In this document: one piece after another, positions 51,895-61,991 of the stretch
How positions within the stretch are numbered: position 1 is the stretch's first letter
How the letters are laid out: each line of letters begins with the position of its first letter
DNA from: Syngnathus acus
Taxonomy: Eukaryota; Chordata; Actinopteri; Syngnathiformes; Syngnathidae
DNA length: 64,000 nt
Assembly (NCBI RefSeq): GCF_901709675.1
Contig: NC_051099.1
Span: forward strand, 992,001 to 1,056,000
Direction: 5' to 3'
Notes under the pieces: generated by a model
The model's input: the letters and a program-made list of their open reading frames with translations, nothing else
Databases searched by the model: none
Told to the model about the DNA's origin: nothing
Program-made: the position numbers and the translations under genes

Positions 51895-54800
51895 CTACTC
51901 AGATGACTGACTCAGCCTCTGGTTGTCATGGCTGTGCTTGTCATTGCGCTTGCTTGGTGATTGCGGGGTGGAGCTTTGTTCATAGGCATGCATGTCACTG
52001 ATTGGCTCTTCTTTAATTTTCACAACAGACTGAGGTGCTTCCGGCTGGTTCTTCAGCTCCTTTCTTAGCTGAACACTGCCCTTCTGCAACATGTAATACA
52101 GGATAGGGTTGGAACGCGACAGCCGAGGGGAGTCCGGGTTGGAGTCGCAAGCCTCGTCGTTCTCCTGACTGTTATTCCATTGAAGGGGGCTCTCCGGCTC
52201 CTGTTTGACAAGACTGGGCGGCTCTCTTTTGTGTGTAGCTTGCCATGGCGCTGAATGATGAGCGTCATTTAGCGGAGGGGTGGGCAGTGTTCTGACGGTA
52301 CCTAAAAGCCCTGAGTTGAGCGAACCGTGAGGGTGCCAGCTGGGCAGGTGGAGGAAGCTGTGGTTAGGGGCAGGTTGAGTGAGGACGTTGCCGTTGGCCT
52401 TGCCGTTGGCCTGCAGGACGGAAGGGCTGGATGCTCCGCGATGTTGCTGAGACAACTCTTTCAGGCAGTTGTCAGAGAGCAGCAGTTGTTTCAGCACATT
52501 GAATCCCCGACTCTCTCTGCTAAACGTTTCTCTTGCTGGACTCCTGGTTGGGAGTTCCTCTTCTTTCAGATGCCTCTGCTGGTCAGGCGCCACCTGGGCA
52601 CCGAGATTGGCAAAAAGAGTTGCGTCACCCCTTTGAAACGCTCTCGGAGACTTGGTACCGTCCAAACGGTCGGTCTGGTCTGAACACAAACGTCTCTTCT
52701 TCGGACTGGGGCTGCAATAGTCTCTCTTTTCCTCTTTGACCTGTCTGCTTTGTGAATCCGTTTGCAAAACAGCACTAGTGTAGTACGTGGCTGTCTGATG
52801 TTTAAGCAACTGGCTGAGTAGACCGTATTTTGCGATAACCTCAGCTGGCCGATGTTCAGCTTTCAAGTCTGTAACGGACAGAGGGACGGTCTGCCTCTTT
52901 CTGTTGTTGACGTCCGCAGAAAGGGACGGCCCCAGCCCTTCCTCTGTTTTGACTCTGACATCAACGTTAGCACTATCAAAGATGTTTGAGACGCTGGGGC
53001 TCCTGTCATAAGTCCTCCCTTGCAACTCTGCGCTCCTCCGACCGCTCCCTTCAGGCCCGTCTTTGCGGCTGACTGAAGCCGAAGCTGTCGTCGAACCCGC
53101 CCCTAGAAGAAGCTGCAACACAGTGCGCCGTTCCAAAAGGTTCTCGATCTGTGAAGGGGGGGGGAAGGTTTCTTTTCTATTTAAAGGGGTGCTACTCCGT
53201 GCAGGTATGTCAGAGATCGGGGTGGCGGTGGTGCTTCGACTGATTGGGGTACTGAGCCTTTCCAGTAGGGCTAAAGGCCTGCTGTTATCAAGCTCCTGGC
53301 TCAAGCCTTTGCCAGATGGGATTGGTGGGGAGGATGAAGCAATGCCAGATTGAGCCAGATTTTGTAACAGTTTACTGGCACTGAAGGCGGGCTCCGGAGA
53401 CTTCTCAGCAGGGAAGGATTTCGACTTGCACAAATCCAACGGGCTCGACTGGACCTGGGGAGTGGGAGGGTGCGGGGACATTGTATCGCCTGGGGAGCCC
53501 GTAGGATGAACCGGGGCTACAGGCTTATCTAACGGGCTTTTCGTCCCGGACTCCTCCCAGGACACGTTAGGTTGACTTCGAGTCATGGTGGCCATAGTTA
53601 TATCAAGTGGCAAATCCTCATCCGTGTTCTTATTGACGATATCGTTATTTCTGCGGTCGAGCAGAAGCTGCATGAGTGTCACCTTAGATTGGGATTTTAA
53701 GTCTGGGTTCATTTCACGCTCTTTGTTCTTCACCATGTCTGTTCCTGATACATCGGGCTTCCACTTTTTCAATAAAGATTCGGTGAGTTTGTCCAAGGAG
53801 GAGGTAGAGGCGGATGAAGAGGAATATGAAGAAATAGAATTGGAAGCAGAAGAAAGAACAGTGGGCAGCGGTGAAAAAACAGAATTAGTGGGTGGAGCGG
53901 AAGAATGACAAGAGAATAGCGTTGCCTTGGAAGAAACAGCAGCGGTAGAAGTGGATGCAGTGTGTGTAAAGGTGGAAAGCGAGGGAGAAGCGGAACAAGG
54001 GGTGGGAGCTTTTGGCCCTGCAACTTGTCTCTTGGCCCAGTTTCTCATCGAGAGATCCATGGGGGAACAGCTTGAGTGGGAAGTCTCTGCGTCACTGCTG
54101 TCCTTGGTTAGACTTTTCTCATGGGTGGAACATTCGCTATCAGATGTAACCGATGAGGAGCCGCTCGGTGGTAGAACACTGCAACTATCCTCCAGGTGTC
54201 CATTTTTTGTCAGTTGCTTCTGGTTGTTATGGTTGTTGAGCAGCAGCAACAGCAAACTGCTGCACGTTTGGGGGGGGCGGGTGGGTCGTGAGTCGAACCC
54301 CCGCTTTTCCCTTGGCGGCTGGCTGTGAAAGTGGCTCAGAGTATGCGGGGGAGTTGGTGAGGAGCTTTGGATGTGACCGCACAGCAACGGTGGGCTCTGT
54401 GGACTGGACAAGGCCAACCGAGGGAGTGTTGTCGTTAGCGTGTGTGTCGCGGTCACTCCGTTTTGGCTGGTTGAACAATTGAGTGTCTCTGGAGTCTCTG
54501 ACAAAGTCCCGCCGCCCACACTCTGAGGCCTTTGGTCAAGGCCATGTTGCTGGTTTGCCATGGCAGCGAGTCTTTCACTGGCAGACCTACCTGAGAGCTG
54601 CGCTTTGAGCGCATGCTCTCTGGAGTATTGCTGGAGATGAGCTTCGCTGGACAACAGTAGGGCCAACTGACTGCAGGCAACACTGGGCTTGGGCGAAGGG
54701 GCTGGACTGGAACGTATTTTCACCATGTTGGCGACAGCCTTCAAACGGTCCGCGCAGGATACCGACTCCGAAGCTGTAGTGGCAGAAGGGGGGGTGGCGT

Positions 54801-55461
54801 TGTGTGCTGCCCGGGGTGATTCCGGTGGTTTGTCATGACTGTGTCCCCGGCGACTGTAAGGGGTGTTGCTGTGATTTTGAAGTTTGCTCTTTCTCATTAA
54901 GCCCTTCAAACGGCTCGAGGCTGTCCCATACACCGGCAGCGGCTCCTTGGCTGCGGGCGGCGGCGCAGTGCAAGGAGAGGAGCGTTCACTCGGTGGCTTG
55001 TTTGAGTGCTGAGACATGGCCACGTTCTGCAGCCGTGAGCTGAATGACTGAAGCAGGGAAGCCAAAAGAGTACTCTCACCTCCATGAGGAGAATCCTCCT
55101 GTGACCCATTTTGCAGGCCTCCCACTTGGCCATTAAGCTCCACTGGTGGTGGACTTAAACAGTGGTTCCCTGGATCATTCCAAGCCCCAGAGCGCAAGAG
55201 GCGGGCCTTCTTCAAGTGCTGTGAAGCACCCATGGTCGGCCCACTGTTCCCAGGCTTTGGAGCCGTGGGTCCGTGAGTAGGGAGCTGAAATGGACCCCCC
55301 ACCTTATCTCCCTGATCTTGGTTGCTGTGGGCAGCCTCAGACCTCCTGCTTGCCGTGGCCCCAGGCCCGGCCACCACTGGATGCATCAGTAAACCTTCCA
55401 GATAAGTTAAAACAGCTGAATCCTTGTGTGTCTCAGGGCCAGGCTCCTCCCCATGAGTCAT
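51895..55461 (-). CDS. nrip1: Nuclear receptor-interacting protein 1 (RIP140), canonical coding region
   Basis: RIP140 is a nuclear corepressor that binds ligand-bound nuclear receptors through LXXLL motifs and recruits CtBP and HDACs to repress metabolic and reproductive genes. The frame gives 1188 aa (human is 1158) and opens with MTHGEEPGPE, matching the human start. Receptor motifs seen: LEGLL 21-25, LASLL 133-137, LALLL 266-270, a six-leucine run 403-408, LMQLL 596-600, LQLLL 782-786, LSQLL 882-886, LKQLL 990-994 and the C-terminal LYYML 1121-1125. The motif at 185-189 reads LKGLM. CtBP-type motifs are PMDLS 467-471 and the weaker PLDLC 674-678. Sumoylation-type sites include VKTEE near 838 and IKEE near 1149. 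The coding region is a single exon, as in mammals. A 17-residue longer open frame upstream of this ATG begins inside an intron, so the annotated start is the conserved one; a spliced N-terminal extension is described separately. Confidence 0.97.
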   Translation of the reverse strand: MTHGEEPGPETHKDSAVLTYLEGLLMHPVVAGPGATASRRSEAAHSNQDQGDKVGGPFQLPTHGPTAPKPGNSGPTMGASQHLKKARLLRSGAWNDPGNHCLSPPPVELNGQVGGLQNGSQEDSPHGGESTLLASLLQSFSSRLQNVAMSQHSNKPPSERSSPCTAPPPAAKEPLPVYGTASSRLKGLMRKSKLQNHSNTPYSRRGHSHDKPPESPRAAHNATPPSATTASESVSCADRLKAVANMVKIRSSPAPSPKPSVACSQLALLLSSEAHLQQYSREHALKAQLSGRSASERLAAMANQQHGLDQRPQSVGGGTLSETPETLNCSTSQNGVTATHTLTTTLPRLALSSPQSPPLLCGHIQSSSPTPPHTLSHFHSQPPREKRGFDSRPTRPPQTCSSLLLLLLNNHNNQKQLTKNGHLEDSCSVLPPSGSSSVTSDSECSTHEKSLTKDSSDAETSHSSCSPMDLSMRNWAKRQVAGPKAPTPCSASPSLSTFTHTASTSTAAVSSKATLFSCHSSAPPTNSVFSPLPTVLSSASNSISSYSSSSASTSSLDKLTESLLKKWKPDVSGTDMVKNKEREMNPDLKSQSKVTLMQLLLDRRNNDIVNKNTDEDLPLDITMATMTRSQPNVSWEESGTKSPLDKPVAPVHPTGSPGDTMSPHPPTPQVQSSPLDLCKSKSFPAEKSPEPAFSASKLLQNLAQSGIASSSPPIPSGKGLSQELDNSRPLALLERLSTPISRSTTATPISDIPARSSTPLNRKETFPPPSQIENLLERRTVLQLLLGAGSTTASASVSRKDGPEGSGRRSAELQGRTYDRSPSVSNIFDSANVDVRVKTEEGLGPSLSADVNNRKRQTVPLSVTDLKAEHRPAEVIAKYGLLSQLLKHQTATYYTSAVLQTDSQSRQVKEEKRDYCSPSPKKRRLCSDQTDRLDGTKSPRAFQRGDATLFANLGAQVAPDQQRHLKEEELPTRSPARETFSRESRGFNVLKQLLLSDNCLKELSQQHRGASSPSVLQANGKANGNVLTQPAPNHSFLHLPSWHPHGSLNSGLLGTVRTLPTPPLNDAHHSAPWQATHKREPPSLVKQEPESPLQWNNSQENDEACDSNPDSPRLSRSNPILYYMLQKGSVQLRKELKNQPEAPQSVVKIKEEPISDMHAYEQSSTPQSPSKRNDKHSHDNQRLSQSSE

Positions 55462-55586
55462 GTTCAATACTAGGATCCCCTTGTATGGTTCAGCAGCGCT
55501 ACAAGGAAACAAATGGCAACTAAATCATCAGGTTGACGGTCACTCAATTACAAAAAAACAGTCACAGTCAACATTGGGGTGATTAC

Positions 55587-55727
55587 CTTGAAACACCATA
55601 GGTTGTCAGAATGTCGCTGTGACTATGAAGAACATAAGGAGTCAGCGGAATATTGCTGGACAGATGTTTAAACATTCCATGGTCTCGGGTTTCAGCGGCA
55701 AATCTTTGCACATCTCACATGGGGGAC
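55587..55727 (-). other. nrip1: Upstream exon of nrip1, 5' UTR or N-terminal extension
   Basis: On the minus strand this 141-base segment has a pyrimidine-rich acceptor ending CTTCTGTAG just before it and a donor GTAATC just after it. The following intron is 88 bases (55499-55586) and ends with a strong acceptor, TTTCCTTGTAG, joining the main exon at 55498. The exon carries an ATG at 55675-55673 that stays open through the junction and runs in frame into the canonical nrip1 ATG, which would add 42 residues. It also holds short upstream ORFs: an ATG followed directly by TGA, and a 12-codon ORF in a good Kozak context (ACCATGG) at 55680. Known mammalian NRIP1 starts at the downstream MTHGEE, so the conservative reading is 5' UTR. 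The exon boundaries are inferred from splice signals only. Confidence 0.6.
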
Positions 55728-56625
55728 CTACAGAAGATGGGCAGAAACAAAGAAAGTGAGGAAAGTGTTCAATGCAGTCATTGGCACGCCAATCTTATGA
55801 CAACACCTTGTCTGCCACATTTCACATTGACTGCATCAGCACCCCCAATGCAAACCCCACAGTTACCCAAATGTAGATTAGCTCTGATTGGATCCAAATT
55901 GAAAATTCAAGCCTACAACCCTGAAAACAGGTCTTGAGACATAAGCCCCTCACAGCCAAAAAACAAGTGCCTTGTGAGAGCTGTGAATAAATTCTTATGC
56001 AGCTTGTCGTTTCAGTAGATTATACCCCCCCCCCCCATGCTCTTCCATCTCACACAATTCAACCCTCACTCTACACAAAACGTGATCCGTCCGCCCACTC
56101 ACCCACTAACATGATATTATGTTCAGATGTAGGTCGAAATGTGTATAAGGTTGCACTGTATCCAAATACATATACGTGGTGGGTACTTGTCACCACAGAA
56201 TGTTTGGGGCACATTTTTATCTGGAATGACGCATGGACAGCAATGTAACCTTCAAGTTATCTGTTATCATGTGTTGATATTAGCAAACAATAGAAAAAAA
56301 CTGACATCATCTTGTTCCGACAAATACGGTGAGACCATAGTGGTGGCTGACCAAGTGTGTGTCAGGAATTCGAGGATGTGCATTGAGGGTTCATGGATCA
56401 CAAGTGTCTCTCACACCACACAACTGTAAGAAGACTGGATGTGTGACGTGCCACAGTGCCAGTTACTGTGACAGTGTCAGTGGTGCAGCAGCCCTGGGAG
56501 ACCTCATCTCTGAACCTTGTCAGCATGGTTTCCATGGCTACAGAACACTTCCCGACAGTCATGGACACCTCCCATAAAGGTTAATTAATACAGAGTTTCT
56601 GCCTCGCTTCAGCTCTCCTGCTCAC

Positions 56626-56732
56626 CTTAGGTGTCCGCTGAGTGGACCAACATAGTTGGTCACACGATCAGACAGCAGTCCTTGAGGGTGACCAAAGGTT
56701 ATGGCAACCCATGCAGTTGTCAGTCTAAATAT
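56626..56732 (-). other. Candidate further 5' non-coding exon of nrip1
   Basis: A good minus-strand donor (CCTAAG followed by GTGAGC) lies at the left edge of this segment, and a pyrimidine-containing acceptor (ATTCTCTGTTAG) lies at its right edge. Mammalian NRIP1 has several non-coding 5' exons, so an exon here would fit. Nothing but splice-site appearance supports it. Confidence 0.22.
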
Positions 56733-58509
56733 CTAACAGAGAATGTGAGTATGGGTCAAAACAACAATGTGGTGAACTTTTAATCAGGTTGAAATGCTGA
56801 GGTTTAACGACGTTGTCCTTTTAATTCCACCTTGAAAATGAGATGGGATTAGAAATTGGATTGAAATTGTCTGCAATTAAGTCTGAGTAGGACTCAAACA
56901 AAACATTCGACCTTTTTAGACTTCTTCTACACAAACGTTTATCAATGAATTGGTTAAAGTGCAATATGTAATAAAATTGCAAATCTATAAGACTGGGCCA
57001 CTGGCATCAATTACTGATAAAGGCCATCTTTAAGCTGCTGACCTAAATCTGATGACAACAAAAGCCAACCTGGTCATACTGGGCCATCTGACGTCTGCTG
57101 TCATGCTGCTTAGATACACAGGATTAGGGCTATTTTCCCGCCAGTGAGCTTAACGCAATTTTAATCGAATGCCTCCGCAACCACCGTTTGATCCGGTGTG
57201 CACATGTATTTCCCACTTAGATGGCAGCTACTTTAAATATCATCATTCATTGTCTTGTTTCAACAGGGGGGGGGATACTGCTAATCTTGCCAAATGCGGT
57301 TGACCTTGTCTCGATTTGTCCGAAGGAACTTGAAAAGCAGGACGAGCGCAGGAACTATAATAACTGTAAACAAAAGTAGGGGCTCTTGAGATACATTGGA
57401 GGAGAGCTCCGCTAAAGCCGCGACATGACGAAAAGATGTTCAATACATTAGGGAAAGCTGTCCTCTAAAGTCTATGCGCCTAAAGCATATTGCCTCTTCA
57501 TTTCCTCTCTCATGCTGTGTGTGATATGCGTATTAGTATGACATTATCTCCCCTGGTGAATACATTGAAAATGACCTCCCACATCCGTTAACATGTCACC
57601 TCTTTCGTAGTGCTACCCAAAATGCTTGACCTCCCTCGCCCCCTCCTCCCCCTCCCGATGGGATGCCATAGCACCAACTAACTGCTCTACAGTTTAGGGC
57701 TTATTATCCATTATCCTTGACAATGTCAGCCAATGACAGAGAAGGTCGAATTCGAAAAGGATTTTTCCCGCTACTGTCGTGCCACGCAAGTGAGCTAGGA
57801 CAAATAGTGTTGGGGAGGGCGAAAAGCTTCCTCAACCCTGACTCCAAATCTTTTCATTTTCTTTCCGTCTTCTCTTATATGTAACTGAACAGTAAAGGTC
57901 AAAGAACCTTTCGCTGCTTCCAGACACGAGACACCCGCATGACATTTCGACACAGATTACACGTCGAAGAATGTGACCTTCACTTCTCTTCCACGTGACC
58001 TCCGCATGAACATACTTGCCTATGCAGTCTCCTTTTATCACGGAATAAAAAAAGTTCCAAAATGACCTTCATTGTCATGAATGGAAATCCATTTAAAATG
58101 TATGAGACCAAACAAAAGAATTATAAGGGAAGGGAGGTGGGGGTGTGGGGGCAGCTGAAGCAAAGTCTTCAAAGTCAAGGTCATTTATGTAACTAAGGCT
58201 TTTGCACTTCATACAACAGCTGGTGTCCATAGAAAAGCTCTCGGCGTTAATAAAAAGTGACAATGCTGCCCGAGCGGTGTGTACTAATGTCTGACACCAG
58301 CCTGGCAGATGTGTTGTTTAGGGGAATCAAGGTTAAAGGAATTATAAAAGGAGAGGCAACGCCTATACACCAATATATCATGTAATCTGCAGCCCATCCC
58401 CTGCCGCACATACGCAACACCGTCGCCTGCTTACACATGCGGTGTGACCGCTGTTTGCAAATTCAATATGGCGTGCCAATGATTAAATAAGGCAAAACAG
58501 AAGCTGCTA

Positions 58510-58533
58510 CTGCTGCTGCTGCTGCTGCTGCTG
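58510..58533 (+). repeat. (CTG)8 trinucleotide repeat
   Basis: Eight perfect CTG units in the upstream intronic or intergenic region of nrip1. Confidence 0.95.
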
Positions 58534-60575
58534 CTTGACCAAATGCAGTTCTTGAGTGCACCTGAGGGAAGTTGAATTAAAAGCTCCTATTCACCTTGAA
58601 GGGGGTAAACAAGAGAATAGCTAGCTAGCAAACAGCGGGAGAGCTCGGAGAAGTAAAGGTTTTTGGAGAAGGGTCACTCAGGATAAAACAATACAGAAAT
58701 GCAATCCACAGGCAAACGCGTGGCCGGCCACGCAATGAAAACTCTAATACTTTGATTATTAAGTATAAAAATTGGTGAGGTCAATTTTTAAGTCATTCAG
58801 TGCCATTGATGGTTGTAAACGTCAAAGATATTAACTGGGTTGGCAGTGAATGAGTTAACTCCATTTGAGAATAAACAATTTGGCTTCGTCCCAAATAGAA
58901 GAGTCATCGAAATGAGACTAAGCCGGTTGTGATATCACAGAGCACCAAATATTTTCCTTTCTTGACCGGTTTCGAACAATATGCTTACAAAAATATTTGT
59001 GTCTATAGTAAATATTTGTCTTCCATTTGCAAGACCCACCCAAGGGCCATTTCCTGATTGGCTGCAAATTAGTGCATCAATTAAACACACACACACGCTC
59101 ACACACACAGTCACACACACATTCCTTCTTAATGAGCCATGGCTTCCATAAATCGCTCCACGATTTATTCCAATTGGGCTCCGAGGTTATCTTTTGCTTA
59201 CATGGTCTTTCCAAAATGGTGCTCATTTCCCTTCTGTTCCAACACACATTTTCCATTTGTAAACAGCAGAGCTGGAAATAAGAAGAGCCGCTTGCCCCGT
59301 GGCCGGCCGGCCGGCCAGCCAGCACGCCAAAAGGCAGAGCTGTGGACTGCAGAGGGAAATGGGCCACTTTGCAATTGAGATCAAATGTCTCACTGCCAGG
59401 CTGGCCTGAAAGCAAGGTAAAAACCAGCTCAAATCCTTGGCCTTTAATGAATCATTTTCATAATATCCTTGGCATCAGCCCTTAAGAGGCCTTTTTGCCA
59501 TGAGTCAGCAAGATGTCCATCTTTATGAGTATTGCTTTTTTTCCCTCCCCCTTTTGCTGTGACTAATTCGGGATGCGCTGAAGGAGGGAGGATATGACAC
59601 GACGCAAGTTCAAGCCAGAAACAATTCGACAACATATTTGGCTTTTACAAAACTCCCGAGTTAACCTTGACTTGTTCCGTGTCACTTGCCTACACAGGTT
59701 AGCTAGAATACAGCCCGAGCTAAAGACCGAGTATTTAAATCATTCTAATTGGATACATTTAACCCAATCAAGTATGTAACAATTACGGGTAAACTTAACA
59801 ATAAAGTCTCGAGCAGCAGCGATCCAGCTGGCAAAGAAGAGCTGAACCCAAGCCAGCCAACAGGAGACTTCAATCAGATTAGTGCTGTGTCTGATCCTGA
59901 TGCCTGACCCAGTAATCACACACCAGTAGCTTTTATAACCAAGAAAAGAATGACCTCTTTTGCAGACACTGGAACAGAATCTAAATTATTAACCACATAT
60001 TTAAATGCAACTTAGCAGCTTGGTATTTAGTCTTTTCAAGTCAACTTGAAGAGGATCCAGAAGGTAGAAACTCTGCTAGAGTTTGCCTTTAGCCACAAGT
60101 GGCAGGTAAACAAGTTAGGTCCTGGGCTCTTGTTTACCTGCCCACTCAATTGATTGACTCACTCACTGTGGCATGGTTTTTATTTTCTGGATCCAATGTG
60201 TTCATCGTGTAAATGGAGTTACTCGTTTTGAGCAAAAAAAAAATTGCATTTGTCATTCATTTATCTTGGACAATCCAAGTTGATTACATAAAGGTTTATC
60301 ATGGAGATTTGCCTTTTGGAAATTCATGTGTCCATTATTGGAGGCTTCATTGCTGGGCAATGGAGAACGAAAATAATCTTAATAAAAGGTGCTTATAAGA
60401 ATCCTTTCTGAGCCAAATTCCAATTCTATGGTTGGGAGGTGAACAAAGACCAACATCATCCTTCGCTGTGGAGGCTGATACAGGTAAAGTGCAGTAATCA
60501 ATTTGCTCTAGTGGCAAAAGTGCTCCTTGAGAATACTAATCAGTCTGGCACCCTCCCCTTTTCCCTTGTTCTCAC

Positions 60576-60676
60576 TATCCATCCATCCATCCATCCATCC
60601 ATCCATCCATCCATCCATCCATCCATCCATCCATCCATCCATCCATCCATCCCTCCCTCCCTCCCTCCCTCCCTCC
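60576..60676 (+). repeat. (ATCC)19 followed by (CTCC)n
   Basis: About nineteen ATCC units (60576-60652) change to CTCC units ending at 60676. It sits between the nrip1 candidate promoter and the coding exons. Confidence 0.97.
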
Positions 60677-61226
60677 TCATTCACCTTTCTCATGACTTAA
60701 CCCCCCGGTGCCCCAGACCTGACCAAAAGCTAAAGCGGGGCGAGCCGTCTTCTGCACAGATAACTGCTGCCACTAATCAAGCCTACGTGCACGGGGCATG
60801 GGATTAAAAGAGCTTGCGTGGCTTGACTCAGGCAGTGAATGGTGCTACTACATACACAACCTGCAGCAGGTCAAACCTACAAGAAAGAGTCCGCAAATGC
60901 AAAAGAGGCCACGCGCAACAAGCTTGACTTTGGAAGCTAATATTAGATGAGCATTCTCTGCTTACACACGCAGGAAGATTAAATCTAAATTTACACCGCC
61001 AGTCAAAATGGGACTCAGCGTGAGCAACCCATCTCTTATCAGACACGTCGCACACTGAACTGCAATGTAGCACGTGGCAAAATTATGAATACGGAACAAA
61101 ATGGTGGTCAGATTACTTTGGTAAAAAGGGTAAACCAACAGCACCCTATCAATCGGCAGGGATCTTTTATTATGTATATAACCAGTGGCATTAACCGTTC
61201 TTAACAAGAGGACACGCACACCTCAC

Positions 61227-61900
61227 CTTGGCAGTCTCAGAATGGCGTGGGGGGCATGGAAATATCGACATTGAAATTGAAATTCACCACACTCAAGGAT
61301 CACCTTATGACTGTCTAATACATCAGGGTGATGTAGCCAGAAGTTGCGAAGAAGCTGCTTTTTTTACTTTTAAGAAGAGGATCAGGGGAGGGGCAAAAAC
61401 AAAATAAAATGGGGGAAGGCGAGGGGTGGGGGTGGGGGTGCCGCAGTGCTGGGGGCTCATGTCCTTGACATACTGACATGGACAGAGGGAGGGATAGGAA
61501 GAGGAGGCTGGGCAGATCCTGTCAAGTTACACTTGTCATTTGTCTGATCACCCACCTAGCCCAGCCACCTGGCAGACCCCCTCCCATCCTCATGTGGCCC
61601 CCACCTTTGCGCGACCTCGTCCTCTACTGACCCCCTCCCTCCCTCCCTCCCACCTGTGAGCACAGAGCCCGCCCACTCGCCCCCGCTTGCTCCGCCCCTC
61701 TGCGGCGGCGGCGCTCGCACCCTGTCTTCCCCACCCAATCACCCACCCACCCCCTTGTGCTCTGCTGCCCCCCCCCCCCTCCCCTCCCTCCCCGTCCGTC
61801 CGCCTCTTTCTCCCCCGCGGCTGTGCAGCAAGGTCAGGCAGGTCACAGTGTCCTCATCTGTAATCCGCTGCCATTCGTCAGCAGCCCCAGCCCAGGAGGA
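61227..61900 (-). promoter_or_regulatory. GC-rich candidate nrip1 promoter and first exon
   Basis: This is the most GC-rich stretch upstream of nrip1, with CpG-containing blocks around 61660-61825 in otherwise AT-rich DNA. A strong minus-strand donor (CTGCCAAG followed by GTGAGG) sits at 61221-61226 on its nrip1-facing side, as expected for a first exon. It contains two AGGTCA half sites at 61831-61845. No TATA box was seen. The assignment to nrip1 rests on position and composition only; the transcription start is unknown. Confidence 0.3.
61831..61853 (+). promoter_or_regulatory. Nuclear-receptor half-site cluster (DR3 plus imperfect palindrome)
   Basis: Two perfect AGGTCA half sites are separated by three bases (61831-61836 and 61840-61845). 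The second also forms GGTCA-cag-TGTCC (61841-61853), one base off an estrogen-response palindrome. It lies in the GC-rich candidate nrip1 promoter about 6.4 kb upstream of the coding start. The motif match is seen; receptor binding is inference. Confidence 0.4.
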
Positions 61901-61970
61901 GAGAGGGGAGAGGAGAGGAGAGGAGAGCAGGCGCTACGACGAGGGGAGAATGCCCAATTAGGCAGCTGTC

Positions 61971-61991
61971 ACACACACACACACACACACA
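61971..61991 (+). repeat. (AC)10 dinucleotide tract
   Basis: A short AC microsatellite at the upstream edge of the GC-rich candidate nrip1 promoter. Confidence 0.93.

Larger units (their letters stand above)
55728..61226. other. Upstream region of nrip1, probable 5' UTR introns
   Basis: Apart from the candidate exon at 56626-56732 and the microsatellites at 58510 and 60576, no feature was recognised. There is no sign of another protein-coding gene on either strand. Confidence 0.5.

Noticed and set aside
53585-54328. Plus-strand frames inside nrip1
   Set aside because: Antisense shadows of the serine-rich nrip1 coding region.
55462-55512. Start of nrip1 at an ATG giving MFPCSAAEPY
   Set aside because: This ATG lies inside the pyrimidine-rich acceptor of an 88-base intron, and the conserved vertebrate start is the downstream MTHGEE.
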